Shown: positions 1 through 5,583 of the stretch, in pieces | Layout: each line of letters starts with the position of its first letter | Position numbering within the stretch: position 1 is the first letter of the stretch | DNA from: Sphingomonadaceae bacterium | GTDB taxonomy: Bacteria > Pseudomonadota > Alphaproteobacteria > Sphingomonadales > Sphingomonadaceae | Length of the DNA: 5,583 nucleotides | Assembly: GCA_019245455.1 (NCBI GenBank) | Contig: JAFARM010000144.1 | Location: 1-5,583 of the forward strand | Reading direction: 5' to 3' | The notes under the pieces: generated by a model | What the model saw: only the letters and a program-made list of their open reading frames with translations | Told to the model about the DNA's origin: nothing | The model's database searches: none | Position numbers and translations under genes: made by a program

Positions 1-1218
1 GCCTTCTCGATGCTGTCCGACTGGTTCCCGCGCGAGCGGCGGGCGACGGCGCTGGCCATCTATTCGGGCGGGCTCTACCTGGGTGGCGGCGTCTCGTTCC
101 TGATCGGTGCGGTCGTCGTCAAGGCGTGGGACGCGGCCTATCCCACCGGCGGCCCGCTCGGGCTGGCCGGGTGGCAGGCGGCGTTCCTCGCCGTCGGGGC
201 GCCGGGCCTGCTGCTGTCGGCGTGGGTCGCGACATTGAGGGAGCCGACGCGCGGCCGGGCCGAGGGCCTGCCGCCGCCGCCGCCGGTCGTCGATCCGGGC
301 CGCCGCCTGCTGTCCGACATCAGCAGCGTCCTGCCGCCGCTGACGCTGCTCCACCTCGCCCCGTTCGGCCGGCGGGTGCTGGTGCCGAACCTCGCCGTCG
401 CCGCCGGCATCGCGCTTGCCGCCGCGCTCGTCGCGGTGGTCACCGGCGACGTCGCGCAGTGGGTCGCGGTCGGCATCGGCTTCTATGCGGTCACGAGCTG
501 GGCGCAGTCGCTGCGCGAGCGCGACCCGCCGACCTTCGCCCTCATCTGGGGGACGCCGACCTTCCTGCTGGCGGTGGTCGGCTTCGGCTCGATCAGCTTC
601 GTCGGCTACGGCGTCGGCTTCTGGGCGGCGCCGTTCGCCATCCGCACCTTCGTCGCGCCGCTAGCCGCGGCGGGCGGGCCGATCCCCTTCTACGGCACCA
701 AGGCCTTCGCCGCGCTGATGCTCGGTGGGTGGGGGGCGGCGGGCGGCTTCATCGGCATCGTCGCCGGCGGCTGGCTCGGCGACCGCGCCAAGCGGCGCAC
801 CGCCGGGGGGCGTATCCTCGTTGCGCTGACCGCCGTCCTCGTCCCGGCACCGCTCGTCGTCCTGATGGTCCTGACCCACGACGCGGCGCTATTCTACCTC
901 TACTATCTGCCGGTCGGGCTGTTCCAGAGCGCCTATGTCGGCATCGCCGCGGCGACGTTCCAGGACCTCGTCCTGCCGCGGATGCGCGGCGCGGCGACGG
1001 CGACCTACCTGATCGGCACGACGCTGATCGGGCTGGGCCTGGGCCCCTATTTCGCCGGCGCGGTATCGAAGGCGACCGGCAGCCTTGCCACGGGCATCCT
1101 GTCGCTCCTGCTCGCCGCCCCCGTGACCCTCGTCTGCCTCGGCCTCGCCTGGCGCGGCCTGCCGGGGGCGGAGGCGAGCCGGTTCGCGCGGGCACAGGCC
1201 GCGGGCGAACCGATCTAG
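1..1218 (+). CDS. MFS transporter, 5'-truncated by window edge
   Basis: Predicted inner-membrane secondary transporter of the major facilitator superfamily; substrate unknown. The frame is open from base 1, so the ATG at position 10 is internal. It lies in the conserved loop before TM5 (DWFPRERRATA, visible residues 7-17), and roughly 130-150 residues with TM1-4 are missing. The visible part has TM5 (about 15-40), TM6 (about 55-77, beginning GWQAAF), the REP motif after TM6 (about 80-82), a proline-rich linker, two additional hydrophobic stretches (about 131-147 and 151-168), and the C-terminal half starting near 180. A second-half motif-A-like GGWLGDRAKRR sits near 256-266. The general look resembles the spinster-like MFS proteins common in sphingomonads, but that subfamily call is a guess. 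The stop codon overlaps the ribosome-binding site of the following SDR gene, which suggests an operon. Family confidence is high; specificity cannot be read. Confidence 0.9.
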   Translation, partial: AFSMLSDWFPRERRATALAIYSGGLYLGGGVSFLIGAVVVKAWDAAYPTGGPLGLAGWQAAFLAVGAPGLLLSAWVATLREPTRGRAEGLPPPPPVVDPGRRLLSDISSVLPPLTLLHLAPFGRRVLVPNLAVAAGIALAAALVAVVTGDVAQWVAVGIGFYAVTSWAQSLRERDPPTFALIWGTPTFLLAVVGFGSISFVGYGVGFWAAPFAIRTFVAPLAAAGGPIPFYGTKAFAALMLGGWGAAGGFIGIVAGGWLGDRAKRRTAGGRILVALTAVLVPAPLVVLMVLTHDAALFYLYYLPVGLFQSAYVGIAAATFQDLVLPRMRGAATATYLIGTTLIGLGLGPYFAGAVSKATGSLATGILSLLLAAPVTLVCLGLAWRGLPGAEASRFARAQAAGEPI

Positions 1219-1223
1219 GGGAG
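1217..1223 (+). promoter_or_regulatory. Ribosome-binding site of the SDR gene
   Basis: AGGGGAG lies 7 nt before the ATG at 1231 and starts inside the TAG stop of the transporter gene. This supports the ATG as start and suggests translational coupling of the two genes. Confidence 0.75.
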
Positions 1224-1230
1224 ACGAGCC

Positions 1231-2007
1231 ATGAGAATCGAACAGTTGTTCAGCGTCGCCGGCAAGGTCGTCGTCGTCACCGGCGGCAGCCGCGGCATCG
1301 GCGAGATGATCGCCCGCGCCTATGTCGAGAACGGTGCCAAGGTCTACATCACCGCGCGGAACGCCGCCGTCTGCGACGGGCTGGCGGCCGAGCTGTCGAA
1401 GTCGGGCGAGTGCGTCTCGATCCCTGCCAACCTCGCCGACATCGCCGAGATCGACCGCTTCGCCCGCGAGATCGAGGCGCGCGAGCAACGCGTCGACGTC
1501 CTGTTCAACAACGCCGGCGCGAGCTGGGGCGCGACGTTCGATCAGTTCCCCGAGAGCGGCTGGGACAAGGTCATGGACCTGAACGTCAAGAGCGTCTTCT
1601 TCCTGACGCAGCGGCTGGTGAAGCTGCTCGAGGCGGGGGGCAGCGCCGACGACTATGCCCGCGTCGTCAACATCGGCTCGATCGATGGGATGCACGTCAG
1701 CGGCATCGAGACGTACAGCTATGCCGCGTCCAAGGCCGCCGTCCTCCACCTGACGCGGATGATGGCGAAGAACCTCGCCGCCCGCCACATCGCCGTCAAC
1801 GCCATCGCGCCGGGCTACTTCCCGTCGAAGATGACCGCCGGAATCCCCGAGGAATGGGCGGCGGCGTCGGTGAGGGCGACACCGATGAAGCGCATCGGCA
1901 CGCCCGAGGACATGGCCGGCGTCGCCCTCTACCTCGGCAGCCGGGCGAGCGGCTTCGTCTGCGGCAGCGTCATTGCCGTCGACGGCGGCTACGCGACGAC
2001 GGTGTAA
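1231..2007 (+). CDS. SDR family NAD(P)-dependent oxidoreductase (RhlG-like)
   Basis: A 258-residue classical short-chain dehydrogenase/reductase, cytosolic and usually tetrameric, which would reduce or oxidise a carbonyl/hydroxyl with NAD(P)H. Visible hallmarks are the cofactor-binding TGGSRGIG (17-24), an arginine after the second strand (TAR, 41-43) that favours NADPH, NNAG (93-96), and the catalytic tetrad N118, S150, Y164 and K168 (YAASK). The C-terminal VDGGY is typical of the 3-oxoacyl-ACP reductase branch. The segments SRGIGEMIA, NNAGASWGA, SGWDKVMDLNV and the FPSKMT stretch near the C-terminus resemble, from memory, Pseudomonas RhlG, a beta-ketoacyl reductase linked to rhamnolipid/hydroxyalkanoyl metabolism. 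In this lineage the substrate may differ. It follows the MFS gene by 12 nt with a good Shine-Dalgarno, so the two are probably co-expressed. It could instead act on an unrelated small alcohol or ketone. Confidence 0.93.
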   Translation: MRIEQLFSVAGKVVVVTGGSRGIGEMIARAYVENGAKVYITARNAAVCDGLAAELSKSGECVSIPANLADIAEIDRFAREIEAREQRVDVLFNNAGASWGATFDQFPESGWDKVMDLNVKSVFFLTQRLVKLLEAGGSADDYARVVNIGSIDGMHVSGIETYSYAASKAAVLHLTRMMAKNLAARHIAVNAIAPGYFPSKMTAGIPEEWAAASVRATPMKRIGTPEDMAGVALYLGSRASGFVCGSVIAVDGGYATTV

Positions 2008-2030
2008 GGTCCTTACCCTTTACCCACCGA

Positions 2031-2123
2031 GTCATGCTGGCGCAGGCCAGCATCCACGGGCGTGCGAGCAGCCGCGCCTCGGTGCCTGGCGCAGCGGTGG
2101 ATGCTGGCCTGCGCCAGCATGAC
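2031..2123. repeat. REP-like nested palindromic element, copy 1
   Basis: Two 27-bp arms (2031-2057 and 2097-2123) are perfect inverted repeats around a 39-nt centre. Each arm contains its own hairpin: ATGCTGGC and GCCAGCAT separated by 4 nt (GCAG on the left, CTGC on the right). Repeats of this type (REP/BIME-like) are usually intergenic, non-coding and multi-copy, and in many bacteria are mobilised by RAYT-type transposases; no such gene is present here. The element lies 23 nt after the SDR stop, so it could end or protect the 3' end of that transcript. Short open frames that cross it (MLAQASIH...) are by-products of the repeat and should not be annotated as genes. Confidence 0.9.
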
Positions 2124-2173
2124 CGATCGATCGCCTGACCAGCCCGTTTTGCAGGCATCCGCCCCCGTTCTAG

Positions 2174-2611
<438 letters not shown>

Positions 2612-2628
2612 TCTGTCCCCTTGTCGCC

Positions 2629-2720
2629 GTCATGCTGGCGGAGGCCAGCATCCATGGTGGTGCGCGAGGGCGGACCGGGTTGCTGGCCCGACCGTGGATG
2701 CTGGCCTTCGCCAGCATGAC
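2629..2720. repeat. REP-like nested palindromic element, copy 2, between glnB and glnA
   Basis: Arms at 2629-2655 and 2694-2720 are inverted repeats matching at 25 of 27 positions, around a 38-nt centre. Each arm again holds an inner hairpin of ATGCTGGC and GCCAGCAT with a 4-nt loop (GGAG left, CTTC right). The two imperfect positions (2641 with 2708, and 2655 with 2694) are both G-T, so in a plus-strand transcript they would form G-U pairs. It shares arm sequence with the element at 2031-2123. It sits 17 nt after the glnB stop and 29 nt before the glnA start, within what should be a single transcript. It may pause RNA polymerase, protect the upstream mRNA or change the GlnB:GlnA ratio; these roles are inferred. 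Confidence 0.9.
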
Positions 2721-2737
2721 ACGCTCCAGATCTACTG

Positions 2738-2743
2738 AAGGGA
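2738..2743 (+). promoter_or_regulatory. Ribosome-binding site of glnA
   Basis: AAGGGA lies 6 nt before the ATG at 2750. It is just outside the repeat element, so the hairpin leaves the glnA start region accessible. I see no recognisable promoter between the repeat (end 2720) and this site. Confidence 0.7.
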
Positions 2744-2749
2744 ACACTC

Positions 2750-4162
2750 ATGGCCGAAACCGCAGCCTCCATCCTGGCGACGATCAAGGAGAAGGAGATC
2801 GAGTGGGTCGACCTCCGCTTCACCGACCCCAAGGGCAAGTGGCAGCACCTGACGATGGTCGCGAGCGTCGTCGACGAGGATATGCTGTCCGACGGCTTCA
2901 TGTTCGACGGCAGCTCGATCGACGGCTGGAAGGCGATCAACGAGTCGGACATGATCCTGCAGCCCGACCTCGACGCGACCTACATCGACCCGTTCAGCGC
3001 GACGCCGATGCTGATCCTGATCTGCGACATCGTCGAGCCGTCGACCGGCCAGCTGTACGGCCGCGACCCGCGCTCGACCGCCAAGCGCGGCGAGGCGTAC
3101 CTGAAGGCGAGCGGCATCGGCGACACGGTCTACGTCGGCCCGGAAGCCGAGTTCTTCGTCTTCGACGACGTCCGCTTCAAGATCGGCTATAATGTCGGCA
3201 GCTACGAGCTCGACGACATCGAGCTGCCGACCAACAGCGGCACCAAGTATGACGAGGGCAACATGGCCCACCGTCCGCGCGTCAAGGGCGGCTACTTCCC
3301 CGTCGCGCCGGTGGACTCAGCCGTCGACCTCCGCGCCGAGATGGTCTCGACGATGATGGAGATGGGCCTCCCGTGCGACAAGCACCACCACGAGGTGGCG
3401 GCCGCGCAGCACGAGCTCGGCCTCACCTTCGGCACATTGGTCCAAACCGCCGACCGGATGCAGGTCTACAAGTACGTCGTCCACCAGGTCGCGCACGCCT
3501 ATGGCAAGACGGCGACGTTCATGCCCAAGCCGATCAAGGACGACAACGGCAGCGGGATGCACACGCATATGTCGCTGTGGAACGGCAAAACGCCGCTGTT
3601 CGCCGGCGACGGCTATGCCGGGCTGAGCGAAACCGCGCTCTACTTCATCGGCGGCATCATCCGCCACGCCAAGGCGGTCAACGCCTTCACCAACCCGTCG
3701 ACCAACAGCTACAAGCGGCTGGTTCCCGGCTTTGAGGCTCCGGTGCTGCTGGCCTACTCGAGCCGCAACCGCTCGGCGTCGTGCCGCATCCCCTACGGCA
3801 CGGGCGGCAAGTCGAAGCGCGTCGAGGTCCGCTTCCCTGATGCGATGGCGAACCCGTACCTCGCCTATACCGCGCTGCTGATGGCCGGCCTCGACGGTAT
3901 CGAGAACAAGATCCACCCCGGTCAGCCGATGGACAAGAACCTGTACGACCTGCCCCCGCGCGAGCTGCGCAAGGTACCCACCGTGTGCGCGAGCCTGCGC
4001 GAGGCCCTGGGCGCGCTCGACAAGAGCCGGGCCGTGTTCACCAAGGGCGGCGTCTTCACCGACGACCAGATCGACGCGTACATCGAGCTCAAGATGCACG
4101 ACGTCCAGCGCTGGGAGATGACGCCGAGTCCGGTGGAGTTCGATATGTATTACAGTGCCTGA
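2750..4162 (+). CDS. glnA: Type I glutamine synthetase
   Basis: ATP-dependent ligation of ammonia to glutamate giving glutamine; a cytosolic dodecamer and the entry point of ammonium assimilation. It has 470 residues, close to the 469 of E. coli GlnA, so it looks complete. Motifs seen: the beta-grasp signature FDGSS (52-56), the metal-binding catalytic segment GPEAEFF (130-136), the ATP-binding [14 protein letters not shown] (260-273) with H271 and H273, the [18 protein letters not shown] flap/ammonium region, the [11 protein letters not shown] stretch with glutamate/phosphate-binding arginines, and NLYDLPP with Y399, the adenylylation site of the GS I-beta class (E. coli Tyr397 in mature numbering). 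GlnE would act on that tyrosine under GlnB control. The gene follows glnB by 138 nt, mostly occupied by a REP-like hairpin, and probably depends on the promoter ahead of glnB. No missing key residues were noticed. Confidence 0.98.
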   Translation: MAETAASILATIKEKEIEWVDLRFTDPKGKWQHLTMVASVVDEDMLSDGFMFDGSSIDGWKAINESDMILQPDLDATYIDPFSATPMLILICDIVEPSTGQLYGRDPRSTAKRGEAYLKASGIGDTVYVGPEAEFFVFDDVRFKIGYNVGSYELDDIELPTNSGTKYDEGNMAHRPRVKGGYFPVAPVDSAVDLRAEMVSTMMEMGLPCDKHHHEVAAAQHELGLTFGTLVQTADRMQVYKYVVHQVAHAYGKTATFMPKPIKDDNGSGMHTHMSLWNGKTPLFAGDGYAGLSETALYFIGGIIRHAKAVNAFTNPSTNSYKRLVPGFEAPVLLAYSSRNRSASCRIPYGTGGKSKRVEVRFPDAMANPYLAYTALLMAGLDGIENKIHPGQPMDKNLYDLPPRELRKVPTVCASLREALGALDKSRAVFTKGGVFTDDQIDAYIELKMHDVQRWEMTPSPVEFDMYYSA

Positions 4163-4169
4163 GCGGCCG

Positions 4170-4212
4170 GCGATTAGCGGGTAAACGCCCTTCGCGTTTA
4201 CCCGCTAATCGC
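4170..4212. terminator. Perfect 19-bp hairpin after glnA, likely bidirectional terminator
   Basis: Arms 4170-4188 and 4194-4212 are exact reverse complements with a 5-nt loop (CCTTC), beginning 8 nt after the glnA stop. The stem is AT-richer than its flanks (it contains GGGTAAACGC). There is no T-run on either strand after the stem, so it is not a textbook intrinsic terminator. In GC-rich bacteria such U-less hairpins often mark 3' ends or stabilise mRNA. It lies between convergent genes and could serve both directions. An outer stem (CGGCCG 4164-4169 with CGGCCG 4229-4234) could extend the fold. Confidence 0.72.
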
Positions 4213-4240
4213 GGACTCGCGACGGCACCGGCCGGCGGGG

Positions 4241-4261
4241 CGGCGGAGCCTCCCTCCGCCG
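4241..4261. terminator. Second hairpin in the convergent intergenic region
   Basis: CGGCGGAG (4241-4248) and CTCCGCCG (4254-4261) are exact inverted repeats with a 5-nt loop. It lies 13 nt beyond the minus-strand stop at 4275, so it is well placed to end the leftward thiG-unknown-gene transcript. There is no T-run, and G/C-rich 8-bp stems arise easily by chance in this genome. Confidence 0.45.
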
Positions 4262-4274
4262 GACCCGTCCGACG

Positions 4275-4964
4275 TCAAGCGGCGGCTTTGCCGGCGCGCT
4301 GGTAGGTTCTTGTATCCGACTTCTCGGCGGAGCCAATCCGCAGCACAGGCAAGCAGGTCTTCTCGATGATCGTCATCGCATCGTTGATGGCGTCACTCAC
4401 TTCATTTTTCTCGCCCTCCCGAGCGCTGACGTCGTACATCGCACGCCGAATTTGCTTGGTGAACTCCGGATCGTTTCCGCTGTCATCGTCTCCATAAGAC
4501 TCCACGTTAACTTGTACGATCCAAAACTGATGGACTAGCTTGTCAATCGATTTCTCAAGCTCTTCACCAAAAAGGGCACGAGCCATTGGTAGGCAGTCGT
4601 TCAAACCGTCCTGCTCTGCTTTAGTCCTCTTCAACCGCTCATAGTAGGCTTGAACGGTGACTAATCGCTTCCTTCGGCGCTCTTCCTGGTTCTGCCACCA
4701 CAACGCCCCTTTAAGTATCTCTTCGGCTGCGGAAAGCTCATGCCCCCACATCATAGCACCGCGAACATACTGTAAAGCGCGACGAGCCTTATAAGCTGCC
4801 GTCAATATCCGCTCGGCTTGCTCAAGGTGACGCTCTGTTACTTTCTGAAGCCTCCAAGAATCAAAAGTGCTTTTGCCTAGTCGAGCCGCAACGAGAACCG
4901 CGAATGCTCCTACGATAGTACCGATGCCCTGCAGCATCGCCCCTGTAGCCGCCCAATCTGTCAT
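4275..4964 (-). CDS. Hypothetical membrane-anchored helical protein, low G+C
   Basis: I do not recognise a named family. The 229-residue product has one hydrophobic segment near the N-terminus (about 9-27, LQGIGTIVGAFAVLVAA), followed by a basic stretch (RLGKSTFDSWRLQKVTER). By the positive-inside rule the remaining 200 or so residues should be cytoplasmic. That part reads as mostly charged amphipathic helices: ERHLEQAERILTAAYKARRAL (about 44-64), the QEERRRKRL region and the YYERLKRTKAEQ stretch, possibly coiled coils. An acidic loop, ESYGDDDSGNDPEF, comes later. No catalytic motif is evident. Base composition differs sharply from its neighbours (25/60 G+C in 4501-4560 and 33/60 in 4381-4440, against 44/60 in thiG at 5161-5220), suggesting horizontal acquisition. 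It starts 4 nt after the thiG stop. The Shine-Dalgarno GAGG is only 2 nt from the ATG, so initiation may rely on coupling; an in-frame ATG at codon 10 (AGGGG 2 nt upstream) is an alternative start. Confidence 0.8.
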   Translation of the reverse strand: MTDWAATGAMLQGIGTIVGAFAVLVAARLGKSTFDSWRLQKVTERHLEQAERILTAAYKARRALQYVRGAMMWGHELSAAEEILKGALWWQNQEERRRKRLVTVQAYYERLKRTKAEQDGLNDCLPMARALFGEELEKSIDKLVHQFWIVQVNVESYGDDDSGNDPEFTKQIRRAMYDVSAREGEKNEVSDAINDAMTIIEKTCLPVLRIGSAEKSDTRTYQRAGKAAA

Positions 4965-4968
4965 CGCC

Positions 4969-5583
4969 TCAAATCAACCCCGCCAACGGGCTCGACGGGT
5001 CCGCGTACATCCGCCTTCCCATGCGCCCGGCACCATAGGCCAGCCGCCCCGCCTCGACCGCCAGCTTCATCGCGCGGGCCATCGCCACCGGGTCCTTGGC
5101 TTCGGCGATGGCCGTGTTCATCAGGACGCCGTCGCAGCCCAGCTCCATCGCTTCGCAAGCGTCCGACGCGGTGCCGACGCCGGCGTCGACCAGGACGGGG
5201 ACCTTGGCTCCCTCGACGATCAGGCGGATCATCACCGGGTTCTGCAGCCCCAGCCCGCTGCCGATCGGCGCGCCCAAGGGCATGATCGCGCACGCGCCCA
5301 GATCCTCCAGCTTCTTCGCCGCGATCGGATCGTCGGCGCAGTAGACCATGACGTCGAAGCCGTCGCGGACGAGCTCCTTCGTCGCCTCCAGCGTCGCAGC
5401 CATGTCGGGATAGAGCGTCCGTGCCTCGCCCAGCACCTCGAGCTTGACCAGATGCCACCCTCCCGCCTCGCGCGCCAGGCGGAGCGTGCGGACCGCCTCG
5501 ACGGCGGTGAAGCAGCCGGCGGTGTTGGGCAGGTAGGTCACCTTCTTCGGGTCGATCAAGTCGGTCAGCATCGGCTTGCCCCA
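4969..5583 (-). CDS. thiG: Thiazole synthase, N-terminus beyond window
   Basis: ThiG forms the thiazole phosphate moiety of thiamine from 1-deoxy-D-xylulose 5-phosphate, dehydroglycine and ThiS-thiocarboxylate, in a cytosolic TIM barrel. The frame is open to the right edge (WGKP precedes the ATG at 5571), so that ATG is internal and about 50-60 residues are missing. Visible features are [14 protein letters not shown], the Schiff-base lysine in [11 protein letters not shown] (codon 5445-5443), the phosphate-binding [21 protein letters not shown], and [29 protein letters not shown], ending in the family-typical SSPLAGLI. In some alphaproteobacteria ThiG is fused to ThiS; that part would be off-window. 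It is G+C-rich like the rest of the chromosome. The unknown low-G+C gene follows on the same strand after 4 nt. Confidence 0.96.
   Translation of the reverse strand, partial: WGKPMLTDLIDPKKVTYLPNTAGCFTAVEAVRTLRLAREAGGWHLVKLEVLGEARTLYPDMAATLEATKELVRDGFDVMVYCADDPIAAKKLEDLGACAIMPLGAPIGSGLGLQNPVMIRLIVEGAKVPVLVDAGVGTASDACEAMELGCDGVLMNTAIAEAKDPVAMARAMKLAVEAGRLAYGAGRMGRRMYADPSSPLAGLI

Noticed and set aside
10..12. ATG at 10 as the start of the MFS gene
   Set aside because: The frame is open to base 1 and the protein would begin in the loop before TM5, so the real start is upstream of the window.
889..1788. A 299-codon minus-strand open frame opposite the MFS-SDR junction
   Set aside because: Low-complexity composition without family motifs, entirely antisense to recognisable coding sequence.
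126..2138. A 670-codon plus-strand open frame running across the MFS and SDR genes
   Set aside because: It is an arginine/alanine-rich frame-shifted reading of two genes that have clear family motifs in other frames; long shadow frames are expected at this G+C.
2732..4099. Two long minus-strand open frames (2732-3271 and 3317-4099) opposite glnA
   Set aside because: Both are antisense to unequivocal GlnA sequence; they arise from G/C-ending codons and show no motif of their own.
4164..4261. tRNA or small RNA gene at the convergent junction
   Set aside because: No cloverleaf or tRNA consensus; the structure is a simple perfect hairpin plus a short GC-rich stem.
5569..5571. ATG (minus strand) as the start of thiG
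   Set aside because: It is in frame with upstream WGKP codons, and the resulting protein would lack the first 50-60 residues of the ThiG barrel.

Overview
The window comes from a high-GC bacterial chromosome. Strand-wide G/C-ending codon use, a GlnB-GlnA pair behind a sigma-54-like promoter, and nested 'ATGCTGGC...GCCAGCAT' palindromes between genes suggest an alphaproteobacterium, most likely a sphingomonad. That assignment is inferred from sequence style; no marker gene is present.

Layout, left to right. (1) Positions 1-1218 (+): C-terminal two thirds of an MFS transporter with what look like two extra membrane segments in its central linker. (2) Positions 1231-2007 (+), 12 nt later: an RhlG-like short-chain dehydrogenase/reductase, probably co-transcribed with the transporter. 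(3) Positions 2031-2123: a REP-like element with perfect 27-bp inverted arms, each arm itself a hairpin. (4) Positions 2230-2245: a sigma-54-type -24/-12 promoter, then glnB (2273-2611, GTG start), a second and diverged copy of the REP-like element (2629-2720), and glnA (2750-4162). (5) Positions 4164-4261: the junction between convergent genes, with a perfect 19-bp hairpin and a second 8-bp hairpin. (6) Positions 4275-4964 (-): an unrecognised, membrane-anchored, helix-rich protein whose G+C is far below its surroundings. (7) Positions 4969-5583 (-): thiG (thiazole synthase), cut by the right edge and ending 4 nt before the unknown gene starts.

The core is the nitrogen-assimilation pair. GlnA makes glutamine and carries the adenylylation tyrosine. 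GlnB carries the uridylylation tyrosine and, in relatives, signals glutamine/2-oxoglutarate status to the machinery that adenylylates GlnA and controls NtrBC. A sigma-54-like promoter ahead of glnB fits this circuit, and no separate glnA promoter was seen between the hairpin element and glnA. The MFS-SDR pair and thiG have no evident functional link to nitrogen control.

Most of the window is ordinary housekeeping content. I do not see a clear new multi-gene system. The items most worth a second look are the low-GC orphan gene between thiG and glnA, the repeat element placed inside the glnB-glnA transcript, and the paired repeats bracketing glnB.
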